DNA of 64,000 nucleotides from Streptomyces sp. WAC 04229 (GTDB lineage Bacteria > Actinomycetota > Actinomycetes > Streptomycetales > Streptomycetaceae): NCBI RefSeq assembly GCF_003947455.1, contig NZ_QHJH01000011.1:29580-93579 (forward strand), written 5' to 3'. Under the pieces are notes generated by a model. The model saw only the letters and a list, made by a program, of their open reading frames with translations, did no database searches and was not told the origin of the DNA. This document shows positions 8,286-16,168 of the stretch, piece after piece. Both the position numbers and the translations under genes were made by a program. Position 1 is the stretch's first letter. Each line of letters starts with the position of its first letter.

Positions 8286-9781
8286 GGGTTCCGCGGGCGC
8301 TGCGCGCGCTGAACGGGCTGCGCGTGCGGCTGGTGGTGGCCTTCACCCTCGTCGCCGTCGTGGCCACCGTGACCACCGGTGCGCTGACCTTCCGCGAGGC
8401 GCGCAACGGGGTCCTCCAGCAGAGCCAGGACACCGTGATCGAGGACTTCCGGCACCGGGTCAACACCCTGGCCCCCAACTACCGCTTCCCGCCCGACGCG
8501 GCCGACCTCCAGGCGTTCGCCGCCGACGTGGCGCGCAGCGGCCGGTCCCAGACCTGGCGGGTGCTCGCCGCCTACCGGGACGCCGAGGCCACCTCGCGCC
8601 CCGGGGACGCCTTCCGCGAACTGTCCCCGCAGATGCGCGAGTCCGTGCGCTCCCGCCGGGCCACGGTGTTCCAGCGGGTGTCGCACGACGGCCGGCCCGC
8701 ACTCGTCGTCGGCATGCCGGTGACCTTCACCGGCCCGTACGCCGTCTCGGAGAGCGCCTCCGGCCTGGAGGTCTACCTGACCGTGCCCCAACAGGAGGAA
8801 CAGGGCTACGTCGACGCCCTGGTCACCGCCATCGAACGGGCCACCGTGCCGGCGCTGGCGCTGGCCGTGCTGATCGCGCTGCTGGCCGCGCGCGGGGTGC
8901 TGCGACCCGTGCGGGCACTGCGCCGCGCCACCCGCAGCATCGCCGAGGGCCGCCTGGACACCCGGCTCGCGGTGCAGGGCTCCGACGAACTCGCCGACCT
9001 GTCCCACACCTTCAACGAGACCGCCGCCGCCCTGGAGGGCTCGGTGGCGGAGCTGCGGCGCATGGAGGCCGGCGCCCGCCGTTTCGCCGCGGACGTCTCG
9101 CACGAACTGCGCACTCCGCTCGCGGCGATGTCGGCGGTGACGGACGTACTCGACGAGGACGCCGCCGGACTGGACGAGGACACGGCGACGGCGGTGCGCC
9201 TCATCAGCGAGGAGACCACCAAGCTGGCCACCCTGGTGGACGACCTGATGGAGATCTCCCGGTTCGACGCGGGGGCCGCCGCCCTGCACCTGGACGAGAT
9301 CGACCTGGCGGAGTCCGTACGGCGCACGCTCGCCTCCCGCGGCTGGCTGGACTCGGTGACGGCCGGCCTGCCCGGACCGGGCGAGCTGCGCGGCCGGGTC
9401 GACCCGCGCCGCCTCGACGTCGTCGTCGCGAACCTCGTCGGCAACGCCCTGCGGCACGGCGCACCCCCGGTCCACGTGGGACTGAGCGCGGGGGACGAGA
9501 CGGGCACCGGGGAAGAGGCGGTCCTCACGGTCCGCGACCGGGGCGACGGCATCCCCGAGAGCGTCCTGCCGCACGTCTTCGACCGCTTCTACAAGTCGGA
9601 CGCCGCCCGCACCCGCACCGAGGGCAGCGGCCTCGGGCTGGCCATCACCGCGGAGAACGTACGCCTGCACGGCGGTACCGTGCGGGCGGCCAACGACCCG
9701 GGCGGCGGCGCGGTCTTCACGGTCGTGCTGCCCCTGCCGCGCGACGGGGCGACGGACGCGGCCAAGGAGGGCCGGACATGA
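8282..9781 (+). CDS. Sensor histidine kinase
   Basis: 499 residues from GTG 8282. Two membrane helices (residues about 14-36 and 180-203) flank an extracytoplasmic sensor of about 145 residues. HAMP follows (RPVRALRRATRSIAEGRLDTR), then the H-box FAADVSHELRTPLAAM, the N-box VANLVGNALRHG, G1 VRDRGDGIPE and G2 EGSGLGLAI. It phosphorylates the upstream response regulator. Its TGA overlaps the ATG of the lipoprotein gene (ATGA at 9778-9781), so the three genes form a translationally coupled operon. Confidence 0.95.
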   Translation: MRVPRALRALNGLRVRLVVAFTLVAVVATVTTGALTFREARNGVLQQSQDTVIEDFRHRVNTLAPNYRFPPDAADLQAFAADVARSGRSQTWRVLAAYRDAEATSRPGDAFRELSPQMRESVRSRRATVFQRVSHDGRPALVVGMPVTFTGPYAVSESASGLEVYLTVPQQEEQGYVDALVTAIERATVPALALAVLIALLAARGVLRPVRALRRATRSIAEGRLDTRLAVQGSDELADLSHTFNETAAALEGSVAELRRMEAGARRFAADVSHELRTPLAAMSAVTDVLDEDAAGLDEDTATAVRLISEETTKLATLVDDLMEISRFDAGAAALHLDEIDLAESVRRTLASRGWLDSVTAGLPGPGELRGRVDPRRLDVVVANLVGNALRHGAPPVHVGLSAGDETGTGEEAVLTVRDRGDGIPESVLPHVFDRFYKSDAARTRTEGSGLGLAITAENVRLHGGTVRAANDPGGGAVFTVVLPLPRDGATDAAKEGRT

Positions 9782-10446
9782 AACCGCCGACGACACCACG
9801 GACCGCCCGACGCGCCCTCCCGCTCCTGCTCGCGGCGCTGCTCCCGCTGGCCGGCTGCGGCATCCCCGAGACCGGCGTGGTCGAGGCGGGTGAACCCGCG
9901 ACCGGCGTCCTGCAACCGGGCGTCGCTCCCAGCCCGTCCCAGGCACAGCCCACGCCGGTGCCCGTCGCCGCCGTGCCGCTCTTCTTCGTCGACGACGGCG
10001 CCCTGGCGCCGGTGACCCGGACGGTGCCCAATGCCACCGATCCCGGCACCGTCGTCCTCATGCTGTTCAAGGGCCCGGACGACCAGGAGCGGAACAGGGG
10101 ACTGACGACCGAACTGCCGCTCACCGCCGCCGCGCCCACCGTCCGCGTCGACGGTGCGTCGGTCACCGTGCTCCTGCCGCGCGGCACGAGCAGCCTCAGC
10201 GGCACGGCCGTGGACCAGCTGGCCTGCACGGTCGCCGCCGCCCGGCTGCGTCAGGACCCGGCGCTGGACCGGGCGCAGGTGACCGTGGAACAGCCCGGTG
10301 GCCGGCTCTCGGGCCGCTCCAGCGACGACTGCCCGGCGGGCGCGGAACCGGCCCGCGCCGGGGCGGGCGGCACCGGCACCGCCGTGCCCAGCGCAAGCGG
10401 AACCGGTGCCCCCGGCCCATCCGGTGGCACCGGCGGTGGCGGCTGA
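9778..10446 (+). CDS. Lipoprotein linked to the two-component system
   Basis: 222 residues. The signal peptide ends in the lipobox LPLAGC with Cys27, so the protein is predicted to be lipid-anchored outside the membrane. The mature N-terminus (GCGIPETGVVEAGEPATG) is the pattern of actinobacterial GerMN-like lipoproteins. The core domain (VPLFFVDDGALAPVTR ... GTVVLMLFKGPDDQERNRGL) also resembles GerMN. The C-terminus is a low-complexity Gly/Ser/Ala tail. Coupling to the kinase gene suggests it modulates sensing, as CseA does for CseC; that role is inferred. Confidence 0.85.
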   Translation: MKPPTTPRTARRALPLLLAALLPLAGCGIPETGVVEAGEPATGVLQPGVAPSPSQAQPTPVPVAAVPLFFVDDGALAPVTRTVPNATDPGTVVLMLFKGPDDQERNRGLTTELPLTAAAPTVRVDGASVTVLLPRGTSSLSGTAVDQLACTVAAARLRQDPALDRAQVTVEQPGGRLSGRSSDDCPAGAEPARAGAGGTGTAVPSASGTGAPGPSGGTGGGG

Positions 10447-10456
10447 CGGGTTCGCG

Positions 10457-10816
10457 TCAGCGTCGTCCGCCCGGCCCTCCGCTGCCGAACGCACCGCTGC
10501 CGCCCTCGTCCCAGCGGGGCCGCTCCTGTCCGGCGGCGGTGCGGCTGCCCTGATGGCCCAGGTCGTGCGGCAGCGTCCGTTCGTCGCTCTGCGGCATCTC
10601 GTCGGGCTCCCGCCGCTCCCGCTCCTCGCGCACCGGCCCGTCGTCGGGCAGGCGGGGCTGCTCCTCCGGCAGCGGCGGCGGAGACTCACGGCGCTTGAGA
10701 CGGCTGCCGAAGGCGAACGCGCCGATCAGCAGGGCCGCCACCACGACGGCGGCCACGATCAGTCCGATGCCGAGCCCGCCCGCGCCCGCGGCCAGGTCCA
10801 TTGCTGTGTCGTTCAT
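10457..10816 (-). CDS. DUF6479 family small membrane protein
   Basis: 119 residues from ATG 10816. One membrane helix (GLGIGLIVAAVVVAALLIGAF, residues 13-33) is followed by a highly charged Pro/Arg/Glu cytosolic tail with the DUF6479-like segment RTLPHDLGHQGS. Function unknown; the family is confined to Streptomyces and relatives. The gene is convergent with the lipoprotein gene and divergent from the Cys-rich protein gene, with a palindromic GGGTACCC just upstream of its start. Confidence 0.8.
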   Translation of the reverse strand: MNDTAMDLAAGAGGLGIGLIVAAVVVAALLIGAFAFGSRLKRRESPPPLPEEQPRLPDDGPVREERERREPDEMPQSDERTLPHDLGHQGSRTAAGQERPRWDEGGSGAFGSGGPGGRR

Positions 10817-10829
10817 GGCGGTCGGGTAC
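10806..10829 (+). promoter_or_regulatory. Sigma-B-like promoter candidate for the Cys-rich protein gene
   Basis: GTGT (10806-10809), a 14-base spacer and GGGTAC (10824-10829) fit the Streptomyces SigB-type consensus as I recall it, GNNT-N14/16-GGGTAY. The -10 lies about 78 bases before GTG 10907. The -35 half overlaps the start codon of the divergent gene. GNNT is a weak constraint, so this rests mainly on GGGTAC. Confidence 0.4.
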
Positions 10830-10850
10830 CCGGAAATCCCGCCAGAACCC
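10826..10850 (-). promoter_or_regulatory. Sigma-B-like promoter candidate for the DUF6479 gene
   Basis: On the minus strand GGGT (10850-10847), a 15-base spacer and GGGTAC (10831-10826) match the same consensus, using the other half of the palindrome GGGTACCC (10824-10831). The -10 ends only nine bases before ATG 10816, so the transcript would be leaderless or nearly so. Confidence 0.35.
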
Positions 10851-10906
10851 TTGGAAACACCCGGGCCCGCCGGTTTGCCGTCGCTCGCGGCGGCAACCCG
10901 CCCGGT

Positions 10907-11284
10907 GTGACATCGACGACGACTTCCCAGCAGGAGCTGTTCCGCTTCCTCGAGGACCGCTTCGCGTGCGCACAGGCGTGCACCGAGTGCGCCAGGGCCT
11001 GCGCGCTGCGGGCCAGCCTCGTGGACCCGGACGGAACCGAGAACCAGGAACTCGTACGGCGCCGGGGCATCATGTGCGCGGAGGTCTGCGACGCGACCTG
11101 CCGGGTGCTGTCCGAACAGAACCAGGTGGACGAGGACGCCATCCGCGTCCAACTGGAGTGGTGCCGGCAGGTGTGCCTGGAGAGCGCCCACGTCTTCGAC
11201 GCGCACCCGGGCGCCGAGGAGAGCGCGCAGGCGTGCCGCGACTGCGCCCAAGCCTGCGGAGAGTTCCTGGACACCCTGCACTGA
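10907..11284 (+). CDS. Cysteine-rich four-helix-bundle protein (Csp/DUF326 type)
   Basis: 125 residues from GTG 10907. Cysteines recur in helical spacing: CAQACTECARACALRA, CAEVCDATCR, CRQVCLESAH, CRDCAQACGE, with a late His. This is the four-helix-bundle copper-storage (Csp) pattern, where Cys residues lining the bundle bind many Cu(I) ions. No Tat or Sec signal is visible, so a cytosolic Csp3-like form is suggested. Copper binding is inferred from family resemblance only. Confidence 0.8.
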   Translation: MTSTTTSQQELFRFLEDRFACAQACTECARACALRASLVDPDGTENQELVRRRGIMCAEVCDATCRVLSEQNQVDEDAIRVQLEWCRQVCLESAHVFDAHPGAEESAQACRDCAQACGEFLDTLH

Positions 11285-11339
11285 CGCCCGGGAGCGGCGG
11301 CCCCTGGGATCCGGCCGCGCGGGGCGTTAGCCTCGCTCC

Positions 11340-12197
11340 ATGGCGGCGACGCGTGACGCCGATCCGGGGCTGTTCGGCCCGGACTCGGTGACCTGGCAGG
11401 CGCACGGCGACCCGATGATGTGGATCGCCGGCATCCGCGCCCTCTACCTCCAGGCCCTGCACCCCCGCGCCGTACGGGGCGTCACGCAGAACAGCGACTT
11501 CCGGCGCGACGCCTGGGGCCGCCTGATGCGCACCGCCGGATTCGTCGGCACCACCACGTACGGCACCACGGAGGCCGCCGAGCGGGCGGGCGCCCGGGTC
11601 CGGCGGATCCACACCCTGCTCGGCGCGACCGACCCCGGCACGGGGGAGCGGTACGGCGTGGACGAACCCGCGCTGCTGATGTGGGTGCACTGCGCCGAGA
11701 TCGGCTCCTACCTGCACGTCCTGCGCCGCTCCGGCTACCCCCTCACCGACGCCCACGCCGACCGCTACCTCGCCGAGCACCGGCACAGCGCCCGCCTCGT
11801 CGGCCTCGACCCCGAAGCCGTACCCGCCGGCCGGTCCGAGCTGGCCGCCTACTTCGACCGGGTACGGCCCGAGCTGGCCGCCGGCGCCGAGGCACGCGAG
11901 GTGGACGACTTCCTGCGCAACCCGCCCGTCCCGCCCCTGCTGGTCCCGGCCCGCGCACTGCTGTGGCGGCGGGTCGCGCATCTGGCGTACGACTCCCTAC
12001 CGCCGTACGCGCACGAGCTGTACGGCAGACCGGCGCCCCCACCCGCCACCGTCACCCGGCGGCTTCGCGCCACGGGCACCCTGCTGCGCGCGATTCCCGC
12101 ACGTCTGCGCTGGCAACTGCCGCCCAAACACATCCTCGGCGCGATGGCACGGCTCGGTCCGGCCGCGCGCCCGGCACCGTACAAACTCGGACGATAA
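11340..12197 (+). CDS. MpaB-family oxygenase (DUF2236)
   Basis: 285 residues, the usual length. Family landmarks are ALYLQALHPRAVRGVTQNS, the RLMRTAGFVGTTTYG segment and a central LLMWVHCAEIGSYL helix. The family includes latex-clearing protein (haem b dioxygenase) and fungal MpaB; the central His here is a haem-ligand candidate. Most bacterial members have no known substrate. It ends in TAA. The kinase gene follows on the same strand after 58 bases. Confidence 0.85.
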   Translation: MAATRDADPGLFGPDSVTWQAHGDPMMWIAGIRALYLQALHPRAVRGVTQNSDFRRDAWGRLMRTAGFVGTTTYGTTEAAERAGARVRRIHTLLGATDPGTGERYGVDEPALLMWVHCAEIGSYLHVLRRSGYPLTDAHADRYLAEHRHSARLVGLDPEAVPAGRSELAAYFDRVRPELAAGAEAREVDDFLRNPPVPPLLVPARALLWRRVAHLAYDSLPPYAHELYGRPAPPPATVTRRLRATGTLLRAIPARLRWQLPPKHILGAMARLGPAARPAPYKLGR

Positions 12198-12255
12198 GCC
12201 GCCATACTGGACCGGCCAGGGGAGGGCGCGGACTGCTACGGGGGCGGGCAGCGAG

Positions 12256-14391
12256 ATGGGGGACACCACGCTGCTCCAGGGCCGGTACCGGCTGCTGGAG
12301 CGGATCGGGCGCGGCGGCATGGGCGAGGTCTGGCGGGCGAAGGACGAGTCACTGGACCGTCGCGTCGCCGTCAAGTGCCTCAAACCGCTGGGCACCCGGC
12401 ACGACCAGTCGCTCACCCGCGCGATGCGGGAGCGGTTCCGGCGCGAGGCCCGGGTGGCCGCCGCGCTCCAGCACCGCGGGGTCACCGTCGTCCACGACTT
12501 CGGCGAGTGCGACGGCGTGCTCTTCCTGGTCATGGAGCTGCTGGAGGGCCGCGACCTGAGCCGGCTCCTCAAGGACAACGGCCACCGCCCGCTGCCGGTC
12601 CCCGACGTCGTCGACATCGCCGAACAGGTCGCCCAGGCCCTCGCCCACACCCACGAGCGGGGCATCGTGCACCGCGACCTCAAGCCCGCGAACATCGTCC
12701 GGCTCACCGACGGCACCGTGAAGATCTGCGACTTCGGCATCGCCCGGCTGGGCGACGACGTCGGGTTCACCGCCCGGCTCACCGGTACGGGCATCGCCAT
12801 GGGCACCCCGCACTACATGTCGCCGGAGCAGATCGGCGGCGACGACGTCGACGGGCGCAGCGACCTGTACTCGCTGGGCTGCGTGCTGTACGAGGTCGCC
12901 ACCGGCGCCCCGCCGTTCGACCTCGACGACACCTGGGCGGTCCTCGTCGGCCACCGCGACACCGAGCCCGAGCCGCCCCGCGGCCACCGCGCCGACCTGC
13001 CCGGTTTCCTGGACCGCATCATCCTGGACCTGCTGGCCAAGCGGCCCGAGCAACGCCCCGACGACACCCGGGAACTGGCCCGCCGGATCACCGCAGGCCG
13101 TACGGCACCGGCGTCCGGGCCGGCCCCGGCGGCGCCCCGGCCGCGGACGCCCCTGCCGGCCGGGGCCCGCACCACGCCACCCTCCTGGACCCAGGGCCAT
13201 GCCGCCGGACACACGACGGCCGGCCCCGGCCCGCGCACCACGCCGCCCGACCGCACCGGGAGAGCCGCCGCCCTGACCGCACGGCACCACGCGGGCCTGA
13301 GCCTGGGGCGGCTCGGCCGCTGGGAGGAGGCCGGCGACGTGCACCGCGCGGTGGCCGCCGAACGCGAGCAGCTGCTCGGCCCCGACCACCCCGACACGCT
13401 CGCCAGCCGCTACGAGGTCGCCTTCGTCCTCGGCCGCACCGGGCACGCCGCCGACGCGCTGCGCGCGTACAAGCGCGTCGCCGAGGCCAGGATCCGGGTC
13501 CTGGGCGCCGACCACGCCGCCACCCTCGCCGCCCGCCAGGAGATGGCCTACGCCCTGGGACGGCTCGGCCGGCACACCGACGCCCACCAGGTCTACACGG
13601 CGGTCCTGGCCGCCCGGGAGCGCACCATGGGCGCCGAGCACCCCGACACCCTGCGCTGCCGCCACAACCTGGCCTTCAACCTCGGCCGCCTCGGGCGCAC
13701 CGAGGACGCCCACCGCCTGGCCCGCGAGGTGGCCGCCGCGCGCGCCCGCGTGCTCGGCCCCGACCATCCCGACACCCTCGTCACCCGCTACGAGGTGGCC
13801 TACGAACTGGGGCGGCTGGGCCGCTGGCCGGAAGCCCTGGCGACCTACCGGGGCGTCGCCGCGGCCCGCGGCAGGGCGCTGGGCCCCGACCACCCCGACA
13901 CCCTCGCCGCCCGCTACGAGACCGGCATCGCCCTGGGCCGCCTGGGCCGCAGCACCGAAGCGCTGGCGCTGTACGCGGAACTGATCGCCGACCGCGCCCG
14001 CGCCCAGGGGCCCGAACACCCGGAGACCCTGCGCGCCCGGCACGGCCTGGGCGTCAACCTCGGCCGGCTCGGCCGCTGGGCGGAGGCCCTCGCCGAGTCC
14101 CGAGAGGTGTGCGCGGTCCGCACCCGCGTCCTGGGCGCCGATCACCCGGACACCCTGGTCAGCCGCCGCGAGGTCGCCGTCGCGCTGTGCCGGCTCGGCC
14201 GCTGGTCCGCCGCCCTCGCCGAGTACCGCCTGGTCACCGGCGCCCGCCACCGCGTCCTGGGCGCCGACCATCCCGACACCCGCACCGCCCGCGACGACGA
14301 GGCGCACTGCCTGGCACAGCTCGGCCGCGCCACCGAGGCCGCGGAGCTGTACCACCGGGTCGCGGCACCGCACCGGGCGGCGGCGCACTGA
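12256..14391 (+). CDS. Serine/threonine protein kinase with C-terminal TPR array
   Basis: 711 residues. The Hanks-type kinase domain (about 10-275) is complete: IGRGGMGEVW glycine loop, catalytic Lys40 in VAVKCLK, HRDLKPANI, DFGIARLG and GTPHYMSPEQ. A Pro-rich linker follows without a membrane helix. From about residue 340 there are roughly eight repeats of about 42 residues, each like LGRLGRWxEA...VLGPDHPDTL, kinesin-light-chain-type TPRs. The protein is thus predicted cytosolic, the TPRs recruiting substrates or partners. Repeat identity at DNA level is high, which could promote repeat-number change. Confidence 0.93.
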   Translation: MGDTTLLQGRYRLLERIGRGGMGEVWRAKDESLDRRVAVKCLKPLGTRHDQSLTRAMRERFRREARVAAALQHRGVTVVHDFGECDGVLFLVMELLEGRDLSRLLKDNGHRPLPVPDVVDIAEQVAQALAHTHERGIVHRDLKPANIVRLTDGTVKICDFGIARLGDDVGFTARLTGTGIAMGTPHYMSPEQIGGDDVDGRSDLYSLGCVLYEVATGAPPFDLDDTWAVLVGHRDTEPEPPRGHRADLPGFLDRIILDLLAKRPEQRPDDTRELARRITAGRTAPASGPAPAAPRPRTPLPAGARTTPPSWTQGHAAGHTTAGPGPRTTPPDRTGRAAALTARHHAGLSLGRLGRWEEAGDVHRAVAAEREQLLGPDHPDTLASRYEVAFVLGRTGHAADALRAYKRVAEARIRVLGADHAATLAARQEMAYALGRLGRHTDAHQVYTAVLAARERTMGAEHPDTLRCRHNLAFNLGRLGRTEDAHRLAREVAAARARVLGPDHPDTLVTRYEVAYELGRLGRWPEALATYRGVAAARGRALGPDHPDTLAARYETGIALGRLGRSTEALALYAELIADRARAQGPEHPETLRARHGLGVNLGRLGRWAEALAESREVCAVRTRVLGADHPDTLVSRREVAVALCRLGRWSAALAEYRLVTGARHRVLGADHPDTRTARDDEAHCLAQLGRATEAAELYHRVAAPHRAAAH

Positions 14392-14565
14392 GCGCGCGGC
14401 TCGGTCGGCGAGCCCGGGCTGCGCACCGCCCTGCCGATCGCACCTGCCGGCGGGCCGGACGTCTCGTGGGCGCCGCGGGCGGCCCGGTCACCGGCAGGCT
14501 CTTCCACCGGCCGGCTCCGTGAGCCACCCCTGGCCGCCCCGGACCGCCCCGTGTTACCAAGAGCC

Positions 14566-16140
14566 ATGACCCCGACCAGCACACCCCCCGCCTCCCGCAC
14601 CTACGACGCCGTGATCGTCGGCGGCGGCCACAACGGCCTGGTCGCCGCCGCCTACCTGGCCCGCGCCGGCCGCTCCGTGCTGGTACTGGAACGGCTGGAC
14701 CACACCGGCGGCGCGGCCGTCTCCACCCGGCCGTTCGCCGGGGTCGACGCCCGGCTGTCCCGCTACTCGTACCTGGTCAGCCTGTTGCCGGAGAAGATCG
14801 TGGGGGACCTGGACCTGGACTTCCGGGTCCGCGGGCGCACGGTCTCCTCGTACACGCCCGTCGAGCGCGACGGCCGCCCCACCGGGCTCCTCGTCGGCGG
14901 TGGCGAGCGGCGGACCCGGGAGTCGTTCGCCCGGCTCACCGGGTCGGACCGGGAGTACGCGGCCTGGCAGCGGTTCTACGCCATGACCGGCCACGTCGCC
15001 GAACGCGTCTTCCCGACCCTCACCGAGCCCCTGCCCACCCGCGACGAGCTGCGCCGCCGGATCGACGACGAGGCGGCCTGGCGGGCCCTGTTCGAGGAAC
15101 CGGTCGGCGTCGCCATCGAGGAGCACTTCGCCGACGACACCGTCCGCGGCGTGGCCCTCACCGACGCCCTGATCGGCACCTTCGCCGACGCCCACGACCC
15201 CTCGCTGAGCCAGAACCGGTGCTTCCTGTACCACGTGATCGGCGGTGGCACCGGCGCCTGGGACGTGCCGGTCGGCGGCATGGGCGCCCTCACCGACGCC
15301 CTGGCCGGCGCGGCGCGCGCCGCGGGCGCCGAACTCGTCACCGGCCACGAGGCGGTGCGGATCGACACCGACGGACGCACGGCCGAGGTCACCTACCGGT
15401 CCGCCGACGGCGAGCACGTCGCCGCCGCACGGCACGTCCTGGTGAACGCCTCCCCGCGAGAGCTGGCCGCCCTGACCGGCACCCCCGCTCCGCCGCCCGC
15501 CGAGGGCGCCCAGCTCAAGGTCAACATGCTGCTCGACCGGCTCCCGGCGCTGCGCGACCCCGACGCCGACCCGCGCGAGGCGTTCGCCGGGACCTTCCAC
15601 ATCGCCGAGGGGTACGAGCAGTTGGCCGCCGCCCACGCCCAGGCGTCCGCGGGCTCACTGCCCGCCGCCCCGCCCTCCGAGATCTACTGCCACTCCCTGA
15701 CCGACCCCACGATCCTCGGCCCGGATCTGGCGGGCCGGGGCATGCACACCCTCACGCTCTTCGGCCTGCACACCCCCGCCCGGCTCTTCGCCGGGGACAA
15801 CGGCGCCGTACGGGAGGACCTGCTGAAGTCGACCCTCGCCCAGCTCGACGCCCACCTCGCCGAACCGATCGCCGACTGTCTGGCGACCGACGCCGACGGC
15901 AGGCCCTGCGTCGAGGCCCGGACGCCGCTCGACCTGGAGCGCGACCTGCGCCTGCCCGGCGGCAACATCTTCCACCGCGAGCTGTCCTGGCCGCACACCC
16001 AGGACGGCACCGGCCGCTGGGGCGTGGAGACCGCTCAGGCCAACGTCCTGCTGTGCGGAGCGGGCGCGGTGCGCGGGGGAGGGGTGAGCGGCGTGCCGGG
16101 ACACAACGCGGCGATGGCGGTCCTGGAGGCGGACCGGTGA
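14566..16140 (+). CDS. FAD-dependent oxidoreductase, phytoene desaturase-like (PYROXD2 type)
   Basis: 524 residues from ATG 14566. The N-terminal Rossmann motif VIVGGGHNGLVAAAYLARAG binds FAD, with ERLDHTGGAA closing the nucleotide site. The C-terminal motif LLCGAGAVRGGGVSGVPGHN completes it. The sequence is closer to PYROXD2-like oxidoreductases than to carotenoid CrtI, and no carotenoid genes are near. Substrate unknown. The 3' end is 28 bases from the convergent serine hydrolase stop. Confidence 0.88.
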   Translation: MTPTSTPPASRTYDAVIVGGGHNGLVAAAYLARAGRSVLVLERLDHTGGAAVSTRPFAGVDARLSRYSYLVSLLPEKIVGDLDLDFRVRGRTVSSYTPVERDGRPTGLLVGGGERRTRESFARLTGSDREYAAWQRFYAMTGHVAERVFPTLTEPLPTRDELRRRIDDEAAWRALFEEPVGVAIEEHFADDTVRGVALTDALIGTFADAHDPSLSQNRCFLYHVIGGGTGAWDVPVGGMGALTDALAGAARAAGAELVTGHEAVRIDTDGRTAEVTYRSADGEHVAAARHVLVNASPRELAALTGTPAPPPAEGAQLKVNMLLDRLPALRDPDADPREAFAGTFHIAEGYEQLAAAHAQASAGSLPAAPPSEIYCHSLTDPTILGPDLAGRGMHTLTLFGLHTPARLFAGDNGAVREDLLKSTLAQLDAHLAEPIADCLATDADGRPCVEARTPLDLERDLRLPGGNIFHRELSWPHTQDGTGRWGVETAQANVLLCGAGAVRGGGVSGVPGHNAAMAVLEADR

Positions 16141-16168
16141 CGGGGTGCCCGGGGCCACCGGGCCGGGA

